Assembly: GCA_024138025.1 (NCBI GenBank) | Contig: JAMXBD010001097.1 | Location: 62,001 to 126,000, forward strand | Source of the DNA: Combretum micranthum | Taxonomy: Eukaryota > Streptophyta > Magnoliopsida > Myrtales > Combretaceae | DNA length: 64,000 nt | Direction: 5' to 3' | Shown here: positions 11,655 to 24,900 of the stretch, piece by piece | Layout of the letters: the number at the start of each line of letters is the position of its first letter | Numbering within the stretch: position 1 is the stretch's first letter | Translations under genes and position numbers: made by a program | Notes under the pieces: model-generated | What the model was told of the DNA's origin: nothing | What the model saw: only the letters and a program-made list of their open reading frames with translations | Databases searched by the model: none

Positions 11655-14391
11655 TGTAAAGACCCGATCCTCTAAATCCCGAGACTTAGAGTACCGAATC
11701 CCCAACCACATATAATGTTTTCACATTTTATGTAAGGTTGTCCTAAAACTAACAGTTTATGAAAATTGTTTGATCAAAACCACTGTACTTTATAAAGAAC
11801 TTTTTAAACAAAACAAGATTGCTAACAAAAGCAATCTATACATACATTTGCATTATATAAACATCGTTTAGTGCCAAAACAAGACACTACAAAATTTACA
11901 TGTTTTCTCAAAACATAAGAATCCTAAAGGATCTTAAGGTCATTACAAAAAGAAATTGGCTTAACTAACAAGCCTTCTATACATAGCTTTTCCTTAGCAA
12001 AAAGTCTTCCAAAAGCCCAGGGTAATCAGATCCTATTCGTCCCACTCATCCAGAAATCTCTCGAAATTGGACCCATAGCCCAAGTCATCATAATACTCGT
12101 CTCCAATACCTGCAAAGTAGCAAAAGTGAGCCAGAGGCCCAGTACACAATAACCAATGCAAAACAAATCATCAAGTTGATGTAATGCATCATAGAACAAG
12201 TGGTTATCTTTATTACATTTTCTTTCACAAATCAACAAGAGGGTATTCAAACCCCGGTCACGCTTCGAGAATTCAGGGATCCTAAGTAACAGCAGCTGCT
12301 CAGGGGGTTGATATAAGCAGTCCGAATACTTATATCTCCTATATCTATTTCATGAAGACAATAGCTTCATTTAGGGTTTAAAAGCCGTTGCCCGACTCTA
12401 CTTAAACTCGGTCCATAACATGAACCTAGTTCACAAGTTCCCATAAACTTTGAACTAAATCATGGTATTTCGCCCTAAGTTTAAGCAAACGTTACTCAGA
12501 TACTATTCCCCCCTATTGGCTACCCATTTAACCAAAAGAATCGCTATTGCATCATAGCGTACCATTGCATCATGATAAAGTCATTGCATCATGGCTTGGT
12601 TAAGCGCCTAACTAATATGTTATTGCATCATGACAGGTTTGCTGCTCCTCGGACCAGATTAAACAGCGTAATAGACATCCAATTCATTCAAATGTTAAAT
12701 CTAATCAATTTAAGTCAATTTAGGAATGCCTAGTCCTAGCAAACAACAAGCAAGTTATTGCGTACATGAACCCGTTAGTATATAACTAGGATCTCTCGGT
12801 GAAGAACTAACCGAAGAATCCTTAACTGAAATAGAAATATCACAATAATCAATAAATCAACAATTATAGATTTCACTCTCACAATTATACTCATATTATC
12901 TCTATATATCATAAATAAATCAAAGAAATTTAAATAATTGAAGACAAAGTCATAAATAAACATTTAAAGGTCCTATTATATCGTAAATCGCTTAATAAAT
13001 ACTCAATTGCGCAAATAACAAACTTCGGAAAATTTTAGAAAAAGTTTTTAAATTTCAAAAGCACAGGGGATAGGCCGGTACCCAACGCCGGCGGCGTTGA
13101 GCCGATATTCAATACTCTGAAAATCAACACTGCCAGTGCTGGCAGTGTTCAAGGGTACGCCGTCAGCCTTTGCATCCTACGCCGGCATAGAATCCAAAAC
13201 CCAAAATTTCAAAAACGTCCAGAGAGGTCTAAGCCGTCCGCTTACCCAGATACGTGGGCAGCTTTGACACATACTCCGGCAGCCTTGATTCTCGCTGTCA
13301 GCGTATACTATGAAGGAAAGAACGCCGGTTGACTTTTCCAGCGAAAGCCGGCGGCTTTCAACCATCCTTAAGAAATCTGAATCCAACGCTGCCTCTAAGC
13401 CGGCGGCGTTGAATTCCCAGGTGCCGCCGTACGTTTTAAAAACGAGTTTAAACGAAAAATCTCAAATCTCTTGTTTTTCCACTTTGTAAAATTCATCTTA
13501 AACATTTCAAAACCTTCCTCAACTACACTTCCAACTTCATATACTCACTCCTATCTATACTACTCAATCCTAGCCACTCAAATCATGAAATCAACACAAT
13601 TAAACACTTCAAATTCCACTTCAATCCATTCTAAATTTCCCTACACAATTCCTCTTCACATCCTCCCAACACTTCATATCTCTTCAACCATACATGCACA
13701 AACTCACACACTCATAAAACACATTCATAACTCATCCCAAGCATGTACAAACAATTTGATTAACACTAATCTCATTTCATCCAAATGAAACAAAGCATAA
13801 GCCACACTTAAAGCAACTCACATGTAAATGCTTTGCCTTGAAGACTACATGATTTCCAAAGCTTGCTATTGCTCTTAGTTTAGGCTTGGAATTGGAAATA
13901 GAAATGGAAATGGAAGAAGAAGAGAAGAGAAAGAAAGAAAAGGAAAATTCGGATAAAAATGAGCTACCCCCAAAAAGTTGTTCAAATTAGCTTAATTTGA
14001 CTTTAACACATTCCAAATTTACCCCTTAATGCATACATAAACTTAGGATGCATTTGGAATGAATTTGAACCTCACTTGGGCCTTAAATAAGCATGAATGC
14101 TAACTTAACTAAGGAAAATTCTATTAACTAATCTTATGGAAAATCAAGATTAATTTTATAAATCTAACTTAACTATCACCTTAATGTATAAAAGACATAA
14201 CTAATAATTTTATTACACACACACATTAATACATATAAAACAAATATATTAATTTCAATATATCCACAAAATAATACATTTTAGACTACTAACAACATAA
14301 CCATGATATTCATCATACTCACTCAATTCAATACTCAAGATAATAAATAAACACATGAAATTTAAATAAAATTTTAATCTAGGTCATTTCA
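11655..14391 (-). mobile_element. Solo LTR (2737 bp), Ty3/gypsy-type, TSD CATTG
   Basis: Runs from TGTAAAGACCCG to GGTCATTTCA and is flanked by perfect CATTG duplications (11650-11654 and 14392-14396). It is the same family as 56573-59303. I place it on the minus strand because its TACTGGGC, acceptor and acidic-frame block reads on the minus strand, in the order seen on the plus strand of the full element at 42263. On the minus strand it has a CT-rich leader (13943-13914), a splice-donor-like CAT|GTGAGT (GT at 13821-13820), GCCGGCG-type clusters (13440-13070), and an acceptor CTACTTTGCAG ending at 12110. The direct run TTGCATCATGG/ATGCAATGAC recurs at 12545-12635. Confidence 0.9.
12033..12110 (-). 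other. Conserved acidic mini-reading frame inside LTR (YDDLGYG type)
   Basis: Directly after the acceptor-like CTACTTTGCAG, a 25-codon frame contains GDEYYDDLGYGS, then FERFLDEWDE and a TAG stop. The same peptide, with small changes, occurs in the LTRs at 56573 (GDEFYDDLGYGSDFERF) and 52370 (YNDLGYGTDREKFL). Conserved residues across otherwise diverged LTRs suggest selection on the amino-acid sequence when these elements were active. There is no local ATG. Function unknown. Confidence 0.5.
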
Positions 14392-14396
14392 CATTG

Positions 14397-15129
14397 TATT
14401 TTATTGCAGGTATCCATTATTTATATATATATATTGGAATTAAAGCTTGACTTAGGGAATATATATGCACACTAGTAAAAAATTATGTCTTTGTTAGAGG
14501 TGGGTCCAGTTCAACCCAATCAGGACAGGCTCGGAACTATGTCTCGGTTTCAAAATTATGTAGTTGTACTAGCCCGACCAAATCCAATTCAAAACTGGAT
14601 TCAGAAAACCTATCGCTTCCAATTCCAAATTAAATCATGAATCAACTAATTTTTCCCCCTCAAATTTTAATGTTATTTTTAAAATGAAAATTCAAAAAAG
14701 AAAAATTTAATAAATTATAATTTGAACTAAGAGAAAATTATTGAGCTCAAGAAGCTTATATATATAAATTCATTTATACACAATTGCATCTAACTTAAGT
14801 TCTATCGTGGGATTATAATAAATCTAGAGGTTACTAAAAAGATCCAAGATAAAATAGTCCCATTAGTGTTTTAGCTATCAAGTTAGAGACCTATGCTAGC
14901 CTATCACAGCGTAGTTTAGACCCGACCAATAACCAGACTTTTGCATTGATTTAATTGATATCGAAGCCTCAATTCCCATTGTAATTTACTGTGGATAACC
15001 TTTATATTTATGTAAAAGAAAATTATTTGACTTCTTGGCAAGTTTTTGTCGATTCTAGACTTGTGGACAGTAGGCTAAGTCTGTAAATTGCGGTGAAACA
15101 TATGTCTTTGATTGAGCTAGAGATATATA
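14397..15129. other. Unassigned DNA with a hAT-like remnant
   Basis: At about 14496-14640 the text TAGAGGTGGGTCCAGTTCAA, followed by CTCGGAAC and CTCGGTTTC words, resembles the 'TAGGGGTGGG.CCGGTTC' ends of non-autonomous hAT elements, but a second terminus and TSD were not found. The rest is unassigned. A phrase similar to the internal ~150-bp repeat of the tandem unit occurs at 14975-15030. Confidence 0.35.
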
Positions 15130-17367
15130 GATACCTAAGACCATATAATTTGTTATTAAGTATTTAAATTAAGCTAGAGATCACAGTTTTTGGATTTAAC
15201 AAAAATATATTATTTAAATTGAGCTAGAGATCATAGTTTGTGGATTTAATAGAATTTTTTATATCCTGTCACTTAAGTTCATTTTCTTCTAATATTATGT
15301 CTACAATTTCAATGAAAATTTGGAAATTTGAAACTAAAAAATTTTTGCTCATGTATGATGTGTTTACATTACTTTTCAAGATGTGCGCCCTTGCCTTCGG
15401 ATATTTGTTGGTCTATATTTTTTTCCAGTGCAACTCCATTGCATTTGTTTGATATCATTTATTTTGAGATAGTAGCACAACAAGCACTTCAAATTCGTGA
15501 TTAGAAAAAGTAAATCTACGTAAATATTTGTGAAGGAGAAAAATAATTATTATGACAATTTAGCGTTGATTTTCCTTTTAACTACTCATGATATAATTTT
15601 GTTTTGATTTTCCTTCGATTACTCATGATATTAATTAGTGTTAATTTTCCAAATTTTGTTTTGCTTCTTTTTTTAATAAAAAATACTCCAATTTTAATAA
15701 TTTTCTTTTAAAAATTCCCTTATTCCACGTACTTTAAAAGTAAGTCCACGTTAGCCTACAAGCAGCGAAATCCAGTAAGCAACATGTTAATCCAAACCGG
15801 ATCAAACCATTATTTAATGATTAAAAAAATTTATAATTTGAATCAAATTATTACTTAATGATTTGGTTTGAAATAAAAAAAAAAAATCAAATCTTAAATT
15901 ATAATTTGATTTGCTTTTAAAAAAAATCGAACCCAATCGATCCGTGTCTATCTCTACTGCTGACGTATTCACACATATCAGTATAATTTTAAACAATGAT
16001 TTTTAAATCTTAAATTCATCCCAAAGGACTCTCCCTCGTGGATTAATGACTTTCTTCTGCCCGTGAGGTCATCGCATGTCAGTGACCTTTTTCAGAACAG
16101 TCTCTCATCATCCATATGCCGAAAATGAACTCCACCCTCTTCACTTTTCTCTTTTATCTCTCCCTCGTTAACGAGTCTTCTCCCTCGCTTTTTTTTCTTT
16201 ACCTCTCTCCTTCCATCTACTTTTCTCACATGTCACCGTCAAATCAAACGATCGTCGTCCCCTCCTCTTTTTCTTTGTTCTTATCTACTCATCTGCTTCT
16301 TCTCTCTTTCCTTCTCTTCCTCCCTCATTATTTCTCAATCCTTATCTACCTCTCTGACCCACACACGTACCTCCTCCATCTGTGTGTCTGCCACTACCTG
16401 CTATTTAGATGTATTTCATGTTTTCGTATGTTTATGAGTTGTTTGTATTTTTTAATTATCTACATATTTGTTCTTTTCTCTTATCTAATTTTTCATATAG
16501 TTTGTGTATGAATTTTATCCTGCAAACCATTGATTGTGTATATAGTTTGGTTTCGTAATAATGTTAAGTCCTAAATTTCAGTATTTTGCAAGGTTTAATT
16601 TATGCATGTGTCTATGCTTGCTAGTCTGAATCAAATATTAGACCTAGATTTAGTTTGTTTTTTTAAAAGATACTACATGCAAACAGGATGAGATATTTCC
16701 GGTTTGTATGGACTTACAAATGATACTGAAAGACTTAATAGCCATTGTAATTTATTACAAGTAACCTTGAACTTTCATAAAGAAGAATAATTTATTACAA
16801 GTAATGAATAGTTTCGGTTTATATATGCATAATAATTAAAATGAAGCACTCGGTGCCCATTATATCATATCACGAACTAGCGTTTATTTTTATATAGATA
16901 AAAATTAGAGAGATGATAATGAAAGTCTCAATAAGCATTGCTATTTAATGCAGAAAAAAAAGCCTTCATTATTTGTCATACATCAAAATTAGAGCTTGAC
17001 TTTGTTTTATATAAAGGGTATGTAGGCCCTTGAGTTAGAACATTTCCGATTTATTTGTGTGTAGAAATTACAAATAAAGACATAATTGTCGTTGTCATCT
17101 ATTACAAATAGCCTTTATTTTCAAGACACCAAAATCAAAGAAGAAATGCAACTCAAGCCCAAGCATCTCATGATTTCAATTATAGATGTAATCAGAGCAG
17201 GTTCTTATAAGGTATCTGAGCCGCTCAATCTAGTAAATACTTGATAAGGTATTATATAGATTAAACTTTATAATAATATTAGTCTTTTGATTTTCTTCTC
17301 AATGCGCCAGAGGCCAAAATGTAATATGAGCTTATAGCCTTTCTTCTATTATAACAAGCCTATACAT
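15130..17367 (+). repeat. Large tandem unit 1, left part (internally deleted)
   Basis: Homologous to 23030-26960 and 35287-38355, starting at GATACCTAAGACCATATAAT. Relative to unit 2 it lacks ~190 bp between two ACATAT words (24994-25184 in unit 2) and ~2.64 kb (26961-29597 in unit 2), and it has different sequence at about 15730-16140. That stretch contains an AT-rich fold-back (AAATTATAATTTGATT words) ending CCGTGTCTATCTCTA, which may be a hAT-like MITE. It holds the same CT-rich block (16120-16350) and ~150-bp degenerate internal repeats. No gene recognised. Confidence 0.8.
16681..17160 (+). repeat. Old ~150-bp internal tandem repeats
   Basis: Three to four degenerate copies of a module that runs: TTTCCGGTTT..TATG, ACAAAT, GAAAG..TCAATAAGCATTG, ATTTATTACA, GCCTTCATTT, then an AAAAT..AGAGA phrase. 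Copies start near 16696, 16810 and 17044. The same block is present in units 2 and 3 (about 25420-25790 and 37670-38110). Copies have diverged so far that the period is only approximate. Confidence 0.45.
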
Positions 17368-18516
17368 GAATTGATGGAACTAAGTTAAGCATAAAGTAGT
17401 TGATCTTTTTTCTCTTAATTAATGACCATAACCTCCAAATTCCAATATTGTAAGGTGACCCATTGCATGATGGTTTCTTGACAGAATTTTTTTTTTTTTT
17501 AATTACTTCATTGTTAGGCTCAAATGGTTAACAAGGGGTAAATATATTTTGGATATTGTGAATGCCTATTGTCATTTTGTTCTAAGTATAAAATTCGAGG
17601 CAATCATCCTTTGGAGAACGAGTTCATTTTCTCCTTTTAAAGCCACTCCAATCTTGAGTGTTTAGGGCTAGTGTTTATGATTTGTTTTGCCTCTTAACAT
17701 TCTAGACTTTTAAAATAATGAGATGTCTTTCTTGGTTTTCGATCATCCATTACTTCAATTTGCCTCAAGCAAGTTCACTAAATGCCCCATTTATATTAGG
17801 TTTATATTTATAAATTAAGCTCGACAAATGCCCCTAATAAGTGACTAATCAAGTCCTTTTGATTGCCCTTTAGTTCTAATTTCATTTGATTGATGGTTTA
17901 CATTTAGGTTAGAATGAGTGATTATTTGGCTTTAAGTTATACCATCCTGCTTAAAACAATTCTAAGAACCCTTTCCTATTAGCAAGTTTTTTTCTTTTTT
18001 TTATTATTTTTTTATTTTATTTTTTGAAATCTTCAAAACTCAAATTTATTAAAAAAAAAAAAATTACATGTGGCATCTATTCAAGGTGAAAGAACCTAAA
18101 AGGTATTTATAAAGAAGGATGAATCAAATCACATCAAACTAAAATTTCATTTCCAAAAATGATTCGCTTTTTATTTTTTTATTTTTATTTATGAAAGAAT
18201 TTCTTGAAAAGAAAGAATGATTTTTATTATTAACAGGATTTCCGAGTCTATGGAAAATCAATAATTGTAGTTAGAAAATCCTTGAGAGTATCTATAGTAT
18301 ATTGAGAGATAATCCTTATTATTTATAACCTATCAAATATTTACACTTAAAGAAGCAAATAGATGGGGAAAGAAAAGATTAAATTATAATCTGGCTTCAA
18401 ATTTCAAGTGAAATGGCAATACCTTATTAATTTCTCAAACTTAACTACATCCTCCAAGGACTTAAGGACAAAGGAAAAGTATTTTACCCAAATTATATAA
18501 GTATTCAAATCACAAA

Positions 18517-19902
18517 TTAATGAGGATGAACTCTCTTGGCCTTCTTGTTGTGGAACTGATTTCGGAGCCTCTTAATGACTTTTCTAACATGTACCAACTC
18601 TTTATGTCGCCTTTTGATGATCTCTTCTAATTTTCTACTCTGACATTCCTCTTGGAATAACGTCCTTATCCTTTTTCTTGCCCCCTGCTATCTTGTGGTC
18701 CCTAAAAAGTTAAAGATGAAATTCTCTATGATTCTACAAACTTGTTATACTTTGTTGATTCTAAACTTCCCTTCAAAATCGAGTATTTCTTTTACTTCTC
18801 TTTCTTGTCATGTAATTTTAATTGTCATTAGACATCCTCTCTTAGTGGCGAGGGTCAGCGTACCATCTTAGTAACACTTACAAGGGATTCGGAAACATAA
18901 GTTCTCATGCATTGTCGAGTTATCTTACAAAACTAGTCAAATAGTATCTAGTACATCTCGTGATGCCAATCAAAGAGATGGCTTTGAAAGGGGGGCACTC
19001 AGCAATGGCCTCAGTGGTATTACACTAGTTATCTTTCCATTTGACATCTCCCATTCTATCCTTTTTAAGAGCTCCACCTACTTTTATGTGTTAGCATTTT
19101 GTGGTATCCTTACTTGATGGGCAAAGTGATTAATCATGTTCATATGACATGACTTTTGTGCCCCTGCAAAATAGCCTTTGAGGCGGCTACAAATTATACA
19201 ATTAGTAAAGTTGGTCCTTCCTTAAACATTCCATTTGATTGGTACTTCGCGTACTTTTAGGGACCTGAACCTTTTAGCCAAGACAGGAGGACATAAGATT
19301 TCCTTTCTAAAATTGGAATGTCAATTCAACTATCCTATAATGAATGTACCTTCTCTTTTGTGTGAAGATGCTAATACCAAATGTAGCCATGGTTAAATTA
19401 TTAACCCAATTCCTTTCCCAATCATCATAACTCCCATTGAAAATATGACGGTTTTGAAAATAAGATGATGGCTTAAGAAACCAATTAGCTATGGTGGAAA
19501 GCCATGCATAATCATCTCCACAACTTTAAAGGGATCTACTCAACTCATAGCTTTTATATCTTCAACAAAGAGTTGAAAGTCAGATTGGGTTATACCTTCA
19601 ATTCAAAGAAGACTACCTCTTTTCACTAGTAGGCTTGCAGCAATAGTGTATATTCTTCTAATAGAAGATATGTTGAATTCTCTAAAGGCAAAGACGGATG
19701 AGTAAGGATCCCAAAAATAAGCTAGAGCCCTAACCAGATTCCATTCTAGTTGAACTTCGATGAGGGCTAGAATAGGTTCGATTCTCTCCAGGATGACTTC
19801 TTGATGGTTTTTATTGAAATATTTGAACCAAACTTTCAATGTTTCCTCCAAGTAGCAATAATAATCTAGGTGAATGTCATTTTTTGTTAATTGGGCAACC
19901 AT
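18517..19902 (-). pseudogene. DUF7745 / plant-mobile-domain-like pseudogene (unit 1)
   Basis: On the minus strand the N-terminal ~100 codons are open and contain WNLVRALAYFWDPYSSVFAF, matching the 'L-x-x-A-L-x-x-F-W-D-P-x-Y-x-x-F-x-F' signature of plant DUF7745 proteins; these are related to the plant mobile domain and are often amplified with transposons. In this copy a frame change destroys the following T-I-E-E-Y-type motif, which survives in unit 2. Middle traces (a 'GIGIFTQKRRYIHYRMVEL' block) and a C-terminal coiled-coil-like segment (KLEKIIKKQDKEL-type in unit 2; 'ARKVIKRLRN' region) lie in the same frame, ending at TAA 18519-18517. Stops and frame changes break it. Cellular role of the family is not established. 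Confidence 0.55.
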
Positions 19903-21923
19903 TCTAGTTGTCCATTTTTCTTGTGATTATAAAACTTTTAAAGGAAAACCCATTTTTTAAAAAAATTAATAAGAAATTGCTAAACTTTCAATTTTAGGTG
20001 TAACCACATTACTTTTCAATCGGTGTGTTCATACAATATACTACATATATACATTTACAAAAAGAAAATGAGTGTGAGTATAGATGAAGATTTTACATTA
20101 AAAGAGATAGACTACTTAAAATTTCGTATATTCTATTTTTTATGAACCATTAAGGGAATATTTTTATATGTTTGCAATTGCACAAAGCATAAAAGAATGC
20201 AATGAATGAAACCACTGGATGCATACTAGGGTAATAACAAAGCATTGTGAAAAATTTCTTAAAATTTCATTAGTTGGAATTATTACTTTCAAAGAAATTT
20301 CAAGGGAACTGTCACTTACAAATTTTAAAGGAGCTACAAGAAAATTCTACTAGGTTGAAAATTTACAATGAAATATTTTCTCCCTTTCTTTTTAGAAAAT
20401 ATTTACAATTTTTTTTAAATATTGAAGTAATTCCAAATTTTTCATTATAAAAAAAAAATTATTCTTTTTTTTTAGATGACATAATGCTTGGTCATTACCC
20501 TTGTTTAGTGAATGTAGGTTTGGTAAGTTTAAAGGTCCCTTAATTTAACGGACTTCAATCGCGATAAAGGGAGGGGGGCTTAATTTGTGCTTCGAGTAAT
20601 GGATTAGCATACCACCTGAAGCCTACTGGGCCCCCCTGTCCTTGGCTGCTAAGGTGGCTTTATTCTGATTGCATTTAAAACATGTAGTATCATTCCCCAA
20701 ACACACATTTCAAGTGCCCTAAGGCTTTTTGTGTGAAACTTTTTTTTACACCACTTAAAAGAAAAAGTTAATGCAACTATTTATAAGAGGTTTACAATAA
20801 GCATTATAAAAATAATTTACAAAAATAAACAATAAAGGGATAATCTTTCATTGAAGAATTATTAAGTGGCTAGCTCTCTTATGAACAAGCGATCCCTAAT
20901 TGGTTTGCTAAGCTATCGAACAGGATTTTTCAATATGGTTTTATTTCTCTTAATTTGATTCGTATCAAATTCTAACCTATTTGATTTGAATCATCGTCTA
21001 GAAATTAAAAGAAATTTTCATTTTTGAGAGCTTTAGGAGTTGCTGCTCAACCTAAGATGGCAAAAAAGTAAGTTAAGATCAAAGAGTCCGTTGAACATGA
21101 CTTAGCTACTGATATGCTAAAAGATAATTAGAGTTTTATAGGTTTAGGGGCTATCCTATTAAAACCTAAACGTTACCTTCTTAATTCTTTAATCAAATTG
21201 TTACTTGTTTAGCGTTCTAGAACATATGTATATTCAGAGTATTTACCGAATGACAAATTTCAAATAAGATAGTATTTACAAGACAAAAACTATATTTCAA
21301 GCGATTAATTTACTATTACGAACTATATTTCCTAAATGCTAATTTAATTAATATTTACAAGACACGTATGTTATGAACATGTTTATTTTACATAGGTATA
21401 TAACTAAAATTCTAATTCAATTAGTATTTACAAAAAAAAAAAAATTCATTTTTTTTCAAGTTGCTCCAAAAGTGCCTATGTCTGCTATTCGGATCAAACG
21501 TCAAGTAGTTTTTTTTTTTTCAATAAAAATCTTAGTAGGTTTGTTGCTTTTATATTTCAAATTCTTGTCAATTCAAGTATACAAAATTTTTAATATTTGA
21601 TAAAAATGAATTTAGAAGACATGATCTAAGAATTATCAATTTGCTTTTATTTAAGAAAGTGGTTTTTCTAAGAGATAAAAATAGACTATATAATTAATGT
21701 TATAATAATATCACATTTTCTTTGTATTTACCGCTTTTTTATGATTTTTCTTTTATTGTCATTTTGTTATAATGTGGTTAAGTAAATAAAAATAATAAAG
21801 AATAAAAAGACAAAGAACTTACTTTTAGAATTCAGACCAGGGAGGCGTCTCTAAGCAACTGACTTTAGGAAGTGCTTACAATAATTTAGCTCTAAAACCT
21901 ATCTACAAGACCCCAAACACTTG

Positions 21924-21931
21924 TATTTATA
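21924..21931 (-). promoter_or_regulatory. TATA-like word upstream of the unit 1 pseudogene
   Basis: Minus strand reads CTTATAAATACAAG, about 2 kb upstream of the DUF7745-like frame, and is conserved in unit 2 (34181-34188). A donor-like AAA|GTAAGTTC follows about 90 bases downstream on the minus strand. It could be the promoter and leader exon of the pseudogene or an LTR fragment; the nearby GCGTCTAGACGC words would fit either. Confidence 0.3.
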
Positions 21932-24900
21932 AGATCTTCAAGCCTCTTAACAATTACTTACAAAACACATAAAAACGATCTGAAAAGAAAAGCTCCAATG
22001 GCTATATTTTTGCAGCTTATCATCCGAACGACATGTTTGCACCATTCAACCGATAAGCGGCGTCTTCACAAGGCGTCTAGACGAAGGTTGAACACTTGTA
22101 GGAAAAACATGTACTAGTTAGACGCTAAGTACTACCGTCTTATTGGTAGTAAAAGAGCAAGCACAATTTTGGTCTTGGCATTAATTAAATCAACTAGCGT
22201 GTGGACGCTAAGCTTACAGCATCTAGATGGTAAAGTCTATCATAACACTTCAATTAAGTGTAACTTATGATTGAGTGGTTAATTGTGCATTTCATTTCCT
22301 CATCAAAATACACATTAAACACATATGTTTAATAGATCATTGTTGTTGTTGTAGGCGTCCGTTTTGGATGTTTGTTTTGGTTTGAAGAAAGTTGGCAAAA
22401 AGATAACTTATAATTATCATTTGGTTTTACTTTGAAGACAAATTTTAGAGAGGAGAAAGAGAGGCTTCAAGCTTTGATTTTAACTTGTTTTTGGAATAAA
22501 AAAATCTGCATGTTTGGTTTAAATTTGGGTTCGTGCTTGTTTTAGAAAAACTCAATCTTTGCATGCATAAAATAAACAAGTAATACATATATCAAATCGC
22601 ACTAACACATTAATGCTATTCAACTAAACATTTAACAAAAGTTCATAATTAATTAAATCAACACATGTATATATTAAATTTAATTACGTAATAAAATTAG
22701 GCTATTTCAGACGCTACTGGAAATTAGCTTTGTTCTAGTTTTAAATAAAATTATTATATGGAAATAAAAGTGTTTTATGACAATAGGAACAAGTTTTCAA
22801 TTAGTTATTGTATAAATTATGAGCTAATGTCACTATCATTATTGCTTTCCTAACTACCCTAACAAAATCTTTTAGAAGAAACCATCAGTAATGTCTTTTA
22901 TTCTACATTTTTACTTTGTATTTGTAATAGAATTAACTTTAGTTTGTGGTTAGCTCATCCCAATATAATAAGAGATTAATTAAAAGACTAAATTCCTCAA
23001 GTGGTTTGATTGCAGGTAAAAACCTGTTAGATACCAAAGACCACATAATTTGTTATTAGGTATTTAAATTAGGCTAGAGATCACAGTTCTTGGATTTAAT
23101 AAAAATAAATTATTTAGATTGACCTAGAGATCACAGTTTGTGGATTTAATAGTAGTTTTTTATATCCGGCTCTTAAGTTCATTATCTTCTAATATTATGT
23201 CTACAATTTCAATGAAAATTTGGAAATTTGAAACTAAAAAATTTGTGTTCGGATATCTGTTAGTCTATATTGTTAAAAAGGTCATCTACTATTCGACATC
23301 TTCGACCTTTATGAATATATTTTTATATAAATTTTCTTTCCAATACAACTGAGTTGTATTTGTTTGATATCATTTATTTTGAGATACTAGCACCGCAAGC
23401 ACTTTAAATTCGTGGTTAGAATAAGTAAATCAACGTAAATATCTGAGAAGGAGAAAAAGAATTATTATGACAATTTAGTGTTTATTTTCCTTTTAACTAC
23501 TCATGATATAATTTCGTTTTGATTTTCCTTCGATTACTCGTGCTATCAGTTAGTGCTAATTTTCCAAATTTTGTTTGCTTCTTTGTTTTAATAAAAAATA
23601 TCTATTATTATTAAGTCAAACATCCTTAGTCCACTCCAATTTTAATATTATAGTTTTAATAATTTTATTTTTGCATTTAAAAGCTCTCCCCACTTTTTTA
23701 AGGAATGGCATGAAATCGACAACCAAGGATGAATATCTCTGATTTTTGTGATGACCTTTACATCAAACCTGGTATCTTGGTAATATATATATATATTTAT
23801 TTATTTCAACTAATATTAAATGCATTTTCTTTCCCGTCAATTTTTACCAAAATAGTCCAGAACAAAAATGGTTTTGACATTTTTTAAGATTTTTTCTCTT
23901 TCCATTTAATATTGGCTCATTTTTTTTCCTTTTCTTTTTTTTCCTCTTAAAAGTAACTTTTCAATATTTGATGTTACATTTTTTTTTATAAATTTTTAAA
24001 ATTTAAAATATATTTTAATTTAATTTATTCTTAGAACAATAACCTATTTTAATTCACCGCATGTTCTTAATTTTCAATTGCCAAATGCAAATTGTATATG
24101 GAAGCATTTATGGGTTATTGGACATTTGGACTTTTCTTACTGCGTTAGATGTATAGGAAATCTCGCCCTCACTTTTAATACCTAATTTTATAAATTGTTA
24201 ACTTTTAAAAGGTATTTTAATTTAATTTATTCTTAGAACAGTAACCCTATTTGTGATTCTTATATGAAAAGGTCTAATGATGTTGTTAAATGATTGACAT
24301 AGGGTCTTTTTTTAAAGTTGTTCCTTACATGATTTTTGTTTTCTTTATGATTTTCTTCAACGATTGTAAAAAACAAATAAATTAATTGAAATGGAGCACT
24401 TCTACAATACCATATTGCTTACATTATTATAGTATTATTATTATTTTTTATCATGGAACCGATGGCATCCTATTTGTTGGTATATCTAAGAAAACCTTTA
24501 TTGCAATCAGGATCTTTTCTCAACGGCACCCACCCCCATCGGCTTCAGACATCAAAATTCCTTCTTCATCTTTCTCTAACTCTATTTTTAAAAGAATAAT
24601 TGCTTCCTCAACAAAACCCACGCCTTTTTTTTTTCATCTCTCCCTTCCTTTTTCTCTCTCCCTCGTTAATTTGTCTTCTCTCTCGCTTTTCTTTTTTTTA
24701 CCTCTCCCCTCCCATCTACTTTTGTCACATGTCACCGTCAAAGCAAACGATCTTCGTCCCTTACTCTTTTTTTTTGTTCTTATCTGCTTCTTCTCTCTTT
24801 CCTTCTCTTCCTTCCTCACTATTTCTCAATCCTTACCCACCTCTCTGACCCACACACACGTACCTCCTCCATTCTGTCATCGTCCATGTTTATTTCATGC

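Larger units (their letters stand above)
17368..23029 (+). repeat. Large tandem unit 1, right part (5.66 kb)
   Basis: Near-identical by eye to 29598-35286, starting GAATTGATGGAACTAAG. Both carry a minus-strand DUF7745-like pseudogene, a block with TAGACGCTAAG/GGCGTCTAGACG words (about 22060-22230), and a minus-strand TATA-like word. Most 60-base lines differ at only a few positions between copies, mostly single substitutions and homopolymer length. The text at 20560-20690 is unusually GC-rich (GGGAGGGGGGCTTAA, GGGCCCCCCTG) but has no recognised function. Confidence 0.85.

Noticed and set aside
13471..13788. Plus-strand open frame of 105 codons
   Set aside because: Lies antisense in the intron-like part of a solo LTR, Ser/Thr/Ile-rich low complexity, not kept in the related LTR at 56573.
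16116..16511. Plus-strand open frame of 131 codons in unit 1
   Set aside because: Leu/Phe/Ser-rich translation of a CT-rich block; it could mimic a membrane protein but is not conserved in units 2 and 3.
17368..23029. Internal region of an LTR retrotransposon with the left parts as LTRs
   Set aside because: The alternating arrangement fits, but no TG..CA ends, primer-binding site, polypurine tract or pol domain were found, so it is kept only as an alternative to tandem duplication.
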